Part shown: in pieces, positions 1 through 12,400 of the stretch
Position numbering within the stretch: the first letter of the stretch is position 1
Layout: each line of letters opens with the position of its first letter
Origin: Oxyruncus cristatus
Lineage: Eukaryota > Chordata > Aves > Passeriformes > Cotingidae
Direction of reading: 5' to 3'
NCBI GenBank assembly: GCA_013399855.1
Contig: VXAY01004102.1
Coordinates: 218,526 to 282,525, forward strand
DNA length: 64,000 bases
Notes under the pieces: model-generated
What the model saw: only the letters and a program-made list of their open reading frames with translations
Told to the model about the DNA's origin: nothing
The model's database searches: none
Translations under genes and position numbers: made by a program

Positions 1-2616
1 GGGGGCGCGACACAAACACAGCGCGCCCCGAAGAGACCTACCCAGCCCTGCCGTCCCTCCCGCTGCCCGACGGCGAGCGGTGGCTTTCGGGGGTGGGGAC
101 GAACGACGCCAGGCGCCGAGCAGCCCCGCGGGGAGCAAGGAAAAAGCCGAGTGAAAACGTTAGGAGGAAGGGAAATCCGAATGGAGAGGGCATTTCTGAA
201 GGAGAGGGAGAGGGAAGCTGTGTGGGACCGGAGTGGGGGTCCCCACCCTCGGATGCGGGCTCCACGGTAAGATTAGCGCTCTCCCGGCAGGGTGGCTGTC
301 CAGCTGAAAAGGAGCGGATCTGCCTAAAATCTCAGAGGGAAAAAAAAAAACCAAACACAAAAACAGACTAAAAAAAGTGGGATTAAAGCCTAATTGGAGT
401 AGCAGTATCTCTCGCTGATCCTCTTCTCTGCACTGTGCTGCACAGCCTCAGGAACATGCCTGTGAAAGATCCCTTTGACAGTGGCTTCTAAGACAAATCT
501 TGCTAACTCCAGAATGCAAGGGGAGTTTGTTTTTATGATGTTAAAATTATTTCAAAAATTATAGTCACAGAGGCAACTCAACTTGTAATTTAAGGACTGG
601 GGTCAGTGAAATTCTGGGATCCCTCACCCTCCCTGAAAAAGGTGGGCACTCTGGCTGCGGAGTTCTTTGCCAGTGGCATCTGTGGTTCTGATCTCAAATA
701 CATGCACATTGAGGCATCACGCTCTTGGCACATCTAAATGATCTGAAAAGTTTTGTTCCTGTGATGTCTCTGGTTAGTTGGGAGCATGCAAAAGGAAGGA
801 TTCTAGTCTTACACAGAATTGGGAATCACTGAGTACTTCAGCTTACTCCAAGTCCTCAAGAACACTTAGCTGCAGCAGGTTCATACGGGCAATATTTTTT
901 GAGTGGCTGGCAAAATAGTTCCTGTGCTTTTTTTTGCTTACATTTCACTTCAATCAAATTTTAGGTTTACTGTTAATAGGGGGATGGGGGCAGAAAGTGG
1001 TAGTTTGCCCTTTGGGAGGGAAGAATATGCGCATTTTGGAGTATACGTTCTGGATGTCTGTAATGAAAGTCTCTCTTGCACACCTTCAGTTATCATTCAA
1101 GAAAGAATCAAAGTGCCATCCAGTAAAAACAATTATTAGCTAAATATGTAAAGAAGCAATGTTGCATATCTTGTATTTCTTAAACATGTATGAACAATTT
1201 TTAGAAACTAATGTTTCTAGATCATAGCATCTAGTAACATGATACAATGTGATAAATCCAGTTATCTGTTTAAGATACAAGATTTTTTTCACTCTGTGCC
1301 TGGTCATTCACACCTATGAGACAGAGTATGTTCATCTAGCAATAGGAGGTTATTAAAACTAATTGAGAAGGTGAAAGATCTATTCTTGCTTTGATTTAGA
1401 GCAATTCCTAAATCAGACTGAGCTGAGTTCTTATTTTCTTTACAGCATGACTATAATAAATAGCAATAAGCCTGTAGTGTCAGTTAAATTACTGTGTTGC
1501 AAAATACATCCCTTTCATTTTCTTGGAATCATACAAAAAATCATATTTAAGTGAGGCTCAAGAGATGGACATTGGGCTATTAGAAAGACCTCTGCTGGGG
1601 TTTAATTCCACATTTTAAAGCGTATTGAGATCCTTAGAAAACATCATTTGTAGTTGGAATAAGTGTTTCTCTTATTGAAAATATTAATGATTTTTTCTTT
1701 ATTTATTGTGTTAGGAAAACCATGGACAAGAGCAAAAAAAACCACTAGATTCACCTTTTTTTGCAACTGAAGAATATCACTCCACAAGAAGTAAATTCCC
1801 CTGACACAATGTACAATATGTATGCTATTATCTTCACAGGACAGGTTGTGAGATATGCATGCAGGTACTGAAAAATTTTTTTATGTCATAGCCTGAACAT
1901 TTTTCAGTACAGTCAGAAACAACACAGCTTAGGATTTTTTCCTTCTTTTCGATGGTCACTACTTTCCAGCTAGCAAAACGAGAGCTTAGAGCCTGTATTT
2001 CTATGTTTCTGTCAGTACATGATGGAAAGACCTGTTCTGTGAAGAGAAACTAATGACAACACACAGAAATACAGCCCTTAAAGCGAAGCAGTGTGTTGAA
2101 GATACTGAACTGTACAGTACAGCTGGCTTCTTTGCAATGACCATGCTGTGCAACTTCTTTTCTACTATTTCTGAATGTTTTTTTTAATTATGAAGGTTGA
2201 ATACACTTCTACACTTGCATTATGAAACAAACCACAACTGGTTTTTAGCTTCCTAATAGTAAATTTAAAAGAAAAAAATCATAATTCACGTGAGTGTAAG
2301 GGAGATACAGGAACTATACATGTGGCTTCCTTAGAAACAGAAACTTAGGGGCAGCCTTGTCATACAGGACCCACAATCCACCTTGTCTAGTATTCTCTCT
2401 CTTCGAGTGGAGATTACCACATTCTTCAGGGAGGGATATGAAGAACTTCAGAACAGACAGGTACCAAATCAGCTGTTCACAAAGAACAGTCCTTCCAAGC
2501 CACTCACAAAGAGAGGTTCGCTCATGGCTTTTATAAACAAGTAAACCTAAGGTAAGGTGGCAGTGAGGTGATTGTTACTATCAAATCATTCTCAGTAAAC
2601 TGCATCAATTTTGCAG
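1..2616 (+). other. PENK: PENK intron, 3' part, with GC-rich block at the window edge
   Basis: The first 300 bases are GC-rich with many CpGs and look like the tail of the PENK CpG island. The upstream PENK coding exon (signal peptide and the first half of the cysteine domain) is not present, because no frame here shows the expected Cys-rich start, so it must lie left of base 1. The rest of the stretch is AT-rich with no recognisable exon or repeat. It ends in a normal acceptor, a pyrimidine-rich stretch followed by TTTTGCAG at 2609-2616. That the whole stretch is intron is inferred from the known vertebrate PENK gene structure. Confidence 0.75.
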
Positions 2617-3282
2617 GCATGTACACTAGAATGTGAAGGAAAACTGCCTTCTGCCAAAGCCTGGGAGACCTGCAAGGAGCTCCTGCAACTGGCAAAACTG
2701 GATCTTTCTGAGGATGGCAACATTGCTCCAGGAGACAAGAAAGAGCTGGATGAAAACCATTTGCTTGCGAAGAAGTACGGAGGCTTCATGAAAAGATATG
2801 GGGGGTTCATGAAGAAAATGGATGAGCTCTATCGGGCAGAACCAGAGGATGAAGCTAATGGAGGAGAAGTCCTGGCTAAGAGGTATGGAGGGTTTATGAA
2901 GAAAGACTCAGATGATGATGCCCTTGCTAACTCCTCTGATCTGCTGAAGGAGCTTCTAGGAACAGGGGATAACCCTGAAGCAGCGCGCTATCGAGAGATA
3001 AATGAAAACGACGGGGATGTCAGCAAAAGATATGGAGGCTTCATGAGAAGTATTAAGCGCAGCCCTGAATTGGAAGATGAAGCCAAAGAGCTGCAAAAGA
3101 GATATGGTGGTTTCATGAGAAGAGTGGGCAGGCCAGAATGGTGGCTTGATTACCAGAAACGATATGGTGGGTTTCTTAAGCGCTTCGCTGACTCCATTCT
3201 CCCTTCAGAAGAAGATGGGGAAACTTATTCCAAAGAAGTCCCAGAGATGGAAAAGAGATATGGTGGATTTATGAGATTTTAA
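2617..3282 (+). CDS. PENK: Proenkephalin-A, terminal coding exon (partial gene)
   Basis: This is the precursor of the opioid pentapeptides, which is sorted to secretory granules and cut at dibasic sites by prohormone convertases. The exon supplies 221 residues and the stop codon. It opens with ACTLECEGKLPS, the second half of the conserved cysteine domain (three Cys seen), immediately after an AG acceptor, at the same boundary as in mammalian PENK. Seven cores follow: YGGFM at 2776, 2797 and 2884, YGGFMRSI at 3031, YGGFMRRVGRPEWW at 3103 (the peptide E/metorphamide region), YGGFL at 3163, and terminal YGGFMRF at 3259. All are flanked by KR, KK or RR-type sites. The first core is preceded by KK instead of the usual KR, and the octapeptide ends RSI, not the mammalian RGL. 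An NSS glycosylation sequon lies between cores three and four. The reading frame is intact, so this looks like a functional gene whose first coding exon is outside the window. Confidence 0.98.
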   Translation, partial: ACTLECEGKLPSAKAWETCKELLQLAKLDLSEDGNIAPGDKKELDENHLLAKKYGGFMKRYGGFMKKMDELYRAEPEDEANGGEVLAKRYGGFMKKDSDDDALANSSDLLKELLGTGDNPEAARYREINENDGDVSKRYGGFMRSIKRSPELEDEAKELQKRYGGFMRRVGRPEWWLDYQKRYGGFLKRFADSILPSEEDGETYSKEVPEMEKRYGGFMRF

Positions 3283-3595
3283 TACCTTTCCCTTCATCCC
3301 TTTTGTCCTAAATGAGAAAGACTGCCTTATTGGTCATAACTTATTGTAACGTGTTGCTTGTACTGTACAGTTTTTTACTGTCCTAGGTTAATGATGCAAC
3401 CTGCAATTTGTTGTTTCGGGTTCTGTGTTCTTTCAAGACAAATAACTAATTTCTGGTTTAGTCAAGTTTCAGTCTGTATTGTAGTTTCCATGCTAGAACT
3501 ATTTTGAATACTGTATTCATTTTCTTTAAAGAGGACGTACATCTACAGTAGAGCTGCTTAACTGTATATACAATAAATTCGTCATCCTAACTGCA
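3283..3595 (+). other. PENK: PENK 3' UTR
   Basis: AT-rich sequence runs from the TAA stop to a canonical AATAAA at 3572-3577. Cleavage would be expected 10-30 bases further on. This gives a short 3' UTR of about 310 bases. The exact end is inferred. Confidence 0.8.
3572..3577 (+). promoter_or_regulatory. PENK: PENK polyadenylation signal AATAAA
   Basis: Canonical hexamer 290 bases after the PENK stop codon, preceded by TGTA-containing sequence and with T-rich sequence further downstream. It is the first AATAAA after the stop. Confidence 0.85.
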
Positions 3596-5325
3596 AAAGT
3601 TCTGAAATGCTATTTATTCGTCTCTCAGTCATTTAATCAAATATCATCTCAGTTTTTCTTTAAGCAATCAGAGCAATGCAAACCTTTTTTCTGTAACTTC
3701 AGAATTTGTAGTGCACACACAACAGCTGAAACACATTTTTGTCTTTAGTTTTCTCAATTTCATGAATTTTAATCAGTTAATAGAATAAATATTTAAAGTT
3801 TAAATTTGTAATTCATACTGTTCAGCCAGTTCACATGAAAAAAAAAGAAAAATCACAAATGTGTTTGACTTTAAGCACTAAAAACATTTCTCCAGTGCAC
3901 AACACAGTGACATGTTTGGTTAGTTACACCTTTTATATACACCCAGTATAGGATTGTACACTTGGCCTTAAACTAATAAACACTAATTTAAAAGTGGTAA
4001 GATGGTTTGTGCAAAATAAACATGATGCAAAACTGCATAAAAAACCCTTCAAAATCCTAATTTTGCAGGGCACCTGATGCAAAAATCTGATGAATGGTTT
4101 GCCATGGCACAGCTTTGTGTTTGATTCATCAGCTGCTATAAGTCACTTTGGCACTTCTGAAATATAGGAATCTGCTGGTCAGTCTTTTCTGTTTCAAACA
4201 AAGGCAGTATAAGTAAATCTGAGAATAGAAAAACCCAACACTAACGCTGTAAATCCTTTGGCATTTACATAGATGGCACTTACATCAAAGGCCAGCTCCC
4301 ATCCAGTGTACGCTCCGTTCCAGAATTCTGATTGTCCCCTCTAGATCCTAGTCTTTGAGCACTTTTCCCCAGCTACTACTACTAGTTACTGGTTACTTCT
4401 CACCTAAATTAACATCATGAAAATTGCCTTGACCACCAGCACTGCCTAAAACCATCTGTGACTCTGCATTCAGTATCTGTATTTCAGTTTGCACAGTACT
4501 ACCTATTTACATAAAGGGCAAATTAATGGTCTGATTCTTTAATTTCAGGTCAGCAGGATCCTCTAGGTACTCAGGACTTTTAAAAATCAACATGTCTTTC
4601 AATATGCACTTAAAAGCCTCATCACATACAATTAGTTATGATTTTAGGCCTGGCTCTTAGAGAGTAATATAGATGGTCTGAAGTGGCCAAAATCCTGTTG
4701 AAGACTTGATAAGCTGTAAGACATTCTTTTTCCTGCAATAAAAAAGATGGCACCTTCTACAGGTGTCTGTAGAAGATCCATGGCATTTTCAGGAATCAGT
4801 TGTGTTCCCTGTCACCTTCCTATAGAGTTCTTCAAGATGCCACCAGCCACAGCAAAAGTTTTCTTTCCATTCTTTTCTCCATTGCACCTGCCTATAGTGG
4901 CTGGAGAACATCAGTCAGGCTTCTGAAACACATGGCCTGAGTGGTTTCATCCACAAGAACCTTGGGCTGTGCACGGTGAGCCTGCCTCGGAGCACAAACC
5001 CATGCGTGGGATGTAGGCATCACCAACACATTTGCTTCAAAATATACTACAGAATTAAAACAACATCCTTAATCTTTCACTTCCACATTTATTCACTTCT
5101 TTTCCCTTACTTATCTCTAATTTAGCCAAAGAGATGCCCTTGCCGGCCTTCAAACTAAAACAAGCACATGATGACGCAAAAGGTTAACCAGTTATTGTTA
5201 CCCATCCTTCACAGTTAACAAAAACTTGGTAATTTAACAGGGAGTAAAACTTTCAGAGTTCTAGTGACCTAGTATGTGTATTGAAGAATGAAGTGTTTTG
5301 ATCTACTAAACGTTTAAATTTATTT
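3596..5325. other. Intergenic, no gene seen
   Basis: AT-rich single-copy-looking DNA. No open frame resembles a known protein and I see no recognisable repeat. Further AATAAA hexamers occur by chance in the A-rich parts, for example near 3785 and 3976. Confidence 0.6.
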
Positions 5326-6431
5326 CAATTTGACACCTTTGACACCATCTTCCATGGCATGCTCCTAGAGAAGCTGGAAGCCCGTGGCTTGGAGAGGTGC
5401 ACTCCTTGATGGGTTAAGAACTGGCTGGATGGCTGGGCCCAGAGAGTGGTGGTGAAGGGTGCTCCATCCAGCTGGTGTCCTCTCACTAGTACTGTCCTCC
5501 AGGATCCAGTCCTGATTGATATCTTTATTGATGAGGGGATTGAGTCTACTGTTAGCAAATTCATGGACAACACCATGTTGGGTGGGAGTGTCGATCTGCT
5601 GGAGGGTAGGAAGCTCTGGAGGGACCTGGACAGGTGGGATAGAAGGGGCAAGACCAACAGAGGTCAGTAAGGCCAAGTGCCGGGTCCTGCACTTTGGCCA
5701 CAACAACCCCATGCAGCGCTACAGGCTGGGGGGAAGAGTGGCTGGAAGGCTGCCCAGCAGAAAAGGACCTTGAGGGTGACAGCAGCTGAACATGAGCCAG
5801 CAGTGGGCCCAGGGGGGCAAGAAGGCCAATGGCACCATGGCTTGACTCAGAAATAGCGTGTCCAGCAGGACTGGGGAAGTGATTCTTACCCTGTACTCAG
5901 TGCTGGTGAGGCCACACCCTGAGTGCTGTGTCCAGTTCTTGGCCCCTCAATTCAGGAAGGACATGGAGGTGCTTGAGCAAGTCCGGAGAAGGGCAACAAA
6001 GCTGGTGAAGGGACTCGAGTACAAGCCTTACGATAAGCGGCTGAGGGAGCTGGGGTTGTTTAGCCTGGAGAAAAGGAGGCTCAGGGGAGACCTCATCACT
6101 CTCTACAACTATCTGAAAGGAGGTTGTAGCCAGGTGGGGATTGACCTCTTCCCCTAGGCAACTAGTGACAGGACGAGAGGACAGTCTTAAGCTGTACCAG
6201 GGGAGGTTTAGGTTGGACATTAGGAAGAATTTCTTCACAGACAGGGTGATTAGGCATTGGAATAGACTGTCCAGGATGGTGGTGGAGTCACCATCTCTGG
6301 AGGTGTTCAAGGAAAGACTGGACGTGGCACTTAGTGCTATGGTCTAGTTGACATGGTAGTGTTTGGTCATAGGCTGAACATAACAATCTTAGAGGTCGTC
6401 TCCAACCTAATTGATTCTGTGATTCTGTGAC
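5326..6431 (+). mobile_element. CR1 LINE, 5'-truncated, plus strand
   Basis: A 1.1 kb fragment of the avian CR1 non-LTR retrotransposon. It starts inside the reverse-transcriptase region: the FDT motif and the following Leu-Glu-Lys-Leu-rich segment are readable at about 5331-5380. It runs through the C-terminal domain, where 5858-6157 gives [19 protein letters not shown] and later [19 protein letters not shown], both typical of CR1. It ends in the CR1 3' tail with the short tandem unit GATTCTGT at 6413-6429. The frame is broken by stops and indels, so the copy is dead. CR1 copies are normally 5'-truncated and make no clear target-site duplications, as here. Confidence 0.95.
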
Positions 6432-9400
6432 TTTATACAGCAAAAAAGAAAATACTTGTTACAAACATCTAACTGGGATATATGCATGCAACCCAAAACA
6501 GGAGTAAGGGCAAGCAAAGTGGAGGAATTAGTCTGTTCCAAGGTTGAACAGGCGGCTGGTAAAGGGGGATGTGATTTTGGTTCTCTGAATGAAATAGCAA
6601 AGCTGAATAGTCCTCATTCCTTCCATTATAATTGAAAATACCTCCAGTCAGACACTTTCTTGCTTTAATAATTATATTTTAAAAGATGTGAAATTAGAAT
6701 AATATCTAATTTCTTCTGTTGATGTGGAATTTCTAATTTTATGACTTCCAGTTATGCCATCATTCAGGCACTCTTTAACACTAAAGTGTTCTCACCTTTT
6801 CAGTAATTAACAATTCAGATTAAATCAACTGAGTATGTGCCAGTGAATCAACCAAGATTTTCTGAATCACCAATGGAAAGTAAGGTTGAAGATAGGGTCT
6901 GCTGGGCTGGGAGAAGAAAAAGGGCATCTCCCCTCTTGGTCTTAGTTCTTAAAGGCTCCCCTAATTTTCCTCTTACTATACTTTCCTAGAGCTATCACTT
7001 TATCAGACGATTATTGCAATAGCTGTATTGCTTTGTATAAATAAAAGCAGAAAGGAGGAAAGCCTGATGTCTAGAAAGAAAATGAATTGCAAGAGTATTC
7101 TGAAGGAAGAAATGTTATTCTGAGATAAAAAAAAAAAAGAGATTCTACTTTTTCTTTCCCTGGCTTTTCTCATTGTTCCAGAATATGATCAAATATAGCA
7201 TCATTGGTCTGAATACTGAGTAAGTATTAAAAAAAATTAATATGAACAATAAATGCTGGAAAGGTCTTGACTGGTCAAAGAGATTAGTGCCTCTGCATTA
7301 GGAACAAAAGGAAGAAAAAGATAGTCTAATGGAGGTTAGACAAGGATGAGTTGGACTTTTTAATATGAACTAATTACAGGAGGGACCAAAAAAAAAATAA
7401 AAAAGAAGTTCCTGCATTAAATGGAGTTCACATACAAGAGCAGATCATAAGGGAGAGAGCAGCTGATGAATACAATGAATACCAAACTGCTTGCACTGAA
7501 GCTCTGCCTGGAAACCTGACCTTAAATCTTGGGAGAATGAGGAAAGGTCATAAATCCATTCCCACATTTCAGATTAACTTGGCATATTCTATGAGATAAA
7601 ATACACAGAGCATATCTTTGAATTTCCTGTTTGGTTTTTTTTTCTGGTAGATTAGGACATAGTATGATATATAATAAATATAAATAGCTACAAAATTATT
7701 ATTACAATCATTATTTTGTAATTATTTCTAAATAGTTACAATAATTTACTTTATAATTGTTTATAACTATATCATAAAAGTAATTATAACATCTAATATT
7801 GTTAGCTGTTTCAGATAATGTTTCCCAAGATAGAACCTTTAGAAGAACAGAAACATGTTCTAATTTAATATACTGAAATAAGTATTATTATCATGTGTTC
7901 AACACAGACTCTAAATATGCGCTGGCTCATTTTATTTCTGAAGGGAACTTCATTAACAAGAACCTAAATTTTCAGCGTGTAATGTATAACAGCCTCTCTG
8001 TCATTAAAGGAGTTTATATCTTGGTACCTCAGAAAGTTTTCCTTACAGCTTTCTTCTTCGAGCACTACAGAGCTCAGCCGGCCTCAAACAGCAAAATTCC
8101 TTTTTATACCAACAGGAGCATCCTAGAATTTGCAACTTAAAAGGCAAATGAACATTAAAGTCGTCTGACCCTAGGTTGCTCTGAGAACAGAAAAATTCGT
8201 GGTACAGGTTAGCTGGCCCTGAAACCCATGACGCCCCAAGGAGCATACTGTATTTTTGGTCTTTTAAAGCACTGAAGGGGGATCTAAAATGTTACACAGA
8301 GGACAGAATAACCACTTCCCTACCAGAGTCTTAAAACTTTCCTGCTTCTCTTCAGTTCCCAGCAAGATGAGTGATGCAAGCATCACCAATGAGATCACTC
8401 TACCTGACTAAGCTTTGCAGTCTGGCCTCTTCCTCCAATAGCAGACACTTTGGCCGTCTACAGACTTCATCTCTTCCACTCCCTTTGCAGTCCTGCTGCC
8501 TCTCGTAGAAATCCCTTTGTCAGCCTCCACTCACAGCTTTAGGTATAATTTCACCACCCACCACACTGAGATTTGCTTTCCAACTCAAACCATAAAAGAC
8601 AACAGTCTGCATTTAATTGGAGAATGACAGAGACTTGCAAGTTCCAAGCCCTAACTGTGAAGGTTAGGTAGCTATTTTTAGGTTTTTTGCTTTTAACATT
8701 TTGATCCTACTCCCTTGCTCTCCATAGTATTAAAAATAGTTCTATGTGTCAGAATGCACTGGTTACATCAAACCTGTATCATAACTCTATATCATACCAT
8801 CATAACTGTATGGCAGTCATAGACCACTGTGTCATCCACCTGATAAGGGTAGGGAGCTATCATGAACATACCTGTAAGCAAGGGACAGAGCAGCAAAGCC
8901 AGCTGTAAATCATTAATCCAAGCATTCAATTACTAATCCCATCAGCCTCATTTAAAGCATTTAAACTGACAGTTGCATATCCAATTAACTGTTGCTATAG
9001 AAAATGAAAATGCTTAGAGGTATTTGACAGACAAATCTTTACTGGCCCAGCAGGGATTTAGACTGAATTTGTTTAATTAGATTGTGACTACCTAAATTGA
9101 GCATTTACTGTAATCCTTGCTGAAACCATGGAATGAAATCTTTCAAGGTTGAATAGTTGTCCCAAAAACACACCTAGAAGAGGTTCTTTTACGATCTGCT
9201 AAAAGCTTTGTTAAAAGCACTGCATTGTACTGCACTCCTTCCTCAAGAAGAAGGCTGGCATATCCTCATACACAGATTATGAATGCTAAACCTTTTCATA
9301 GCTATCCAAGTCTGTAGGCACATACCTGACTTTTGCCTCTTCCAATTCTGGCATTACTCTTTCTCAGCACAGACTTCTCCAGCCCATGTGACTTTTTGCA

Positions 9401-12400
9401 AAAGATCCTACGAACCCTGTGCTTTCCTGCTAAGTTTAAATGTATGCACTGACTTGCACTCCAAGTGCAGTGAGATCTGTGTGCATACGTCTGATATGAG
9501 CTCATCTCGATTCCAATCCATATAAAATTACAGGACACTGAGTTATGAAAACTGCTCCTGTGAGAATCTGCATCTTAATTCTTAGGCTTAATGCCCTGGA
9601 AAATATTCTAAAACACTTATTCAGGCAACGCTTTTTTTCCCTCTCATGAGCAGGAGACAATGGCAGCAGCAGCACAAATAATAGGTGATTTTCCCTCATA
9701 AAAGCAGTTGAGGCAGACAAGCCACATAAGCTTCTCTTGGAACATATACACTAGCATTTTTCAATCATGACCTGCAGTATAAAAGGGTTTTACAGTAGGA
9801 CTTTTACATTTTCCTACATTTCCATCTTCATCTCTGCAAACAACTAGCTGACAAGGGCAAGAAATACGGCTGAAATTTCAACTACATCACATTTCTCCAT
9901 CTAGAAAAGTATTACTCAGAAAAATACCTTTTTTATTTTATTTTTTATTAGTACAGCATAGCTGTCATGCTATGACAGCGAATGAAAGTTAATGTGGCAG
10001 AGTCATTCTTTGCCCATCAGCCAGAAAAGAAAAAAGCTGTCAGCTTCCATCTGAGCAGAAGCAGTGGAAACTAGTCAAAGTAAAGAACTTCTTTGGAAGC
10101 CTGTGCATGCTTAAACTTTGCTTACCAAGCTGTGGATCAGCAGACCCAAGACAGGGGAGGTGTCTCTCTCCCAGGTATCCATCACACTGAGTATCTCTGC
10201 AGTAACTGAGACAAAAAAATCTGAAACGAGGTTCTCAGACTAGACTAAGAGGTTCAGAAGTAATAGCTTTGAATTCTTGAGATACCTTAGAGGATCTCAA
10301 GATCTTCGAGGAGTTTCACCATAACTGCATAAATTAATCTGTTCACAACATCATGACCATTCAGAAGATGTGGTGCCTGCAAAAGCCTTTTAAACTTACC
10401 GACTTCACTGTCCCAGCACCAGTCCATGCAGGCCCTTGAAAGGTTAAGGTCACTGGTGAAGTCTGACCAAAAAGATGGCAGCATGATGACAAATCTGCTC
10501 TACTTTCTTTGTGTAAATGTGAATACCATCGTCATTCAGTCTCTCAGTATCCTGATGAAAAAATTAATTAAATCACTACTGACCTTAACCTGAGACAAAA
10601 TAAATAGGCATAGCATTAGGTAAAGATAAATTCCTAGAGGAGATCCTTTTCTAAATATTATCGCTCACTACTGAAGACACCTTCCCCTCCAGTTCTTGCA
10701 CAGCTTTGAGGTCTTCTGTGGTTTGCTGGCACTGCTGGTATACTCCAGCTGTTCTGGGCTCCTGATGGCAGTTCTTCTTGGCATAATTATTCTCTGCTTG
10801 GTGATTTTCAGACTATTTGATTATTCAGTAGAAGCATTGAGTCACATCTTGAGAAAGCTCTAGCTCCTATAAAACAGGAGGCTTTCAGCCTACATGCCCA
10901 GACTTCCATCACTATATCCCCTCTTTGCCTTGTGCTCCGTACTGTTGCAGTTCAGAGTCCCTAATCCAACCCAGTCTGTGATCTCAGAAAGTGTTCCTTC
11001 CTGGGCAGGAATACCATCTTTCCTTCCCCTTACTACTAGGCTCCCCACCACTGCTGTTACAGCCCCATCACTATTAGGCTCTTCAGCAGCACAGTGACAC
11101 TGTTTAGTCAGGCTAAAAGAGATTGGGTAGTCCATTTCTGTAGTCCTCAGCAATGCCATCACTTAAATAAGTACTAATTTTTTTCAGTATACCAGAAAAA
11201 AATGTAAATTATTTATGAGTACATTCAAGGGCCATTATGCCCACCTGCAAATAAAGAACCCATCCTGGTAAATTAGCCCAATTGCTTGTCATTCAAGCTG
11301 AAAAGGGTTAAAGAGATAAAAGAAAATAGTCATAGTTCCATAGTCATAAATAATTTCAGCCTTTCAATTAATTGGGAGGCAGGTAATACCATTTGACAGG
11401 AAGAACTGGTCAGACTGCATACAAAAAGACTTTGTATGTCTGACTAACTTACGGAAGATACCATTCTCCTTCCTGGCTTCTTTTTGGAAATACGATACTT
11501 CACCATGGGAAGCAAAGCCAGTTTTCTACATACAAGAGAAAACTATAGTTTTGTCCTCTACTCATTTGCCTAAAATTGTCTCCAAGGTACTGGGTTTTTT
11601 TCCTTACGAAGAGCACAGTCAGCAGCAGCTTTTCCCAAATGACACCCATTTCCAGGGATGTGAGGTTCTGCAGTTTAAATTCTTAAGTGTTTTGTGCCCT
11701 CTTCCTAAGGAATGGTACCATCAGCTGTGTGTTTTAATTGGAATGAAGCAGCAGACAAGCACTGGTGCCCTTACCCCAGGTATAATTGTACTCTCACAAA
11801 TACCACACCTGGATACCGCCAGGTCACAAGGAATCCAAACGTGGTGCTGGTGAGGCACATACTCCAAGCGCCTTCTCAGTCACGGGTTGAGTTGCCCTTT
11901 GACTGACATTGTAATTACCAACTGGCAGAACATTAAGCACCTGCAGGATTAGATGTGGATGCAGATAAGCAACACCTTCGAAGACAGATGTGGCGTGCAC
12001 AGGCCTGCAGAGGGATCCCTATGCATTTACTCATCTCTAGGGATCTGAGCTGAAATGTCTCTGCAGGCCCACTGTAGGATGGCTTAAATTCATTAGCTAA
12101 GGATTTTCTTTACAGTACTAGAAGTCTTTCTCAATTGCCTATGAGAAGTACAAACCCTCCCATAGCCAAAATGGCCTATAGCTATTTCCAGGATTATGTC
12201 CCAGCAGTTTTACAACAGCTATCTGATACAGCAACTCCTAATTTTCAGTTCAATGGAGATTAAATTAGTTTGGTTGACCGTGTGATGAAGTATATCAGAA
12301 GAAAAAGAAAAAGAACGGGAAAAGAGGCCCTCTCTGCTCCCTACTATTCCTTGGAAAGCAAGAAACTCAAGCTTTGATTCAGGATACAAGATCCAAGTTT

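Noticed and set aside
93..371. Open frame on + at the GC-rich start, possibly a PENK 5' exon
   Set aside because: It lacks a signal peptide and the Cys pattern of the proenkephalin N terminus, and runs into A-rich sequence without a donor that fits.
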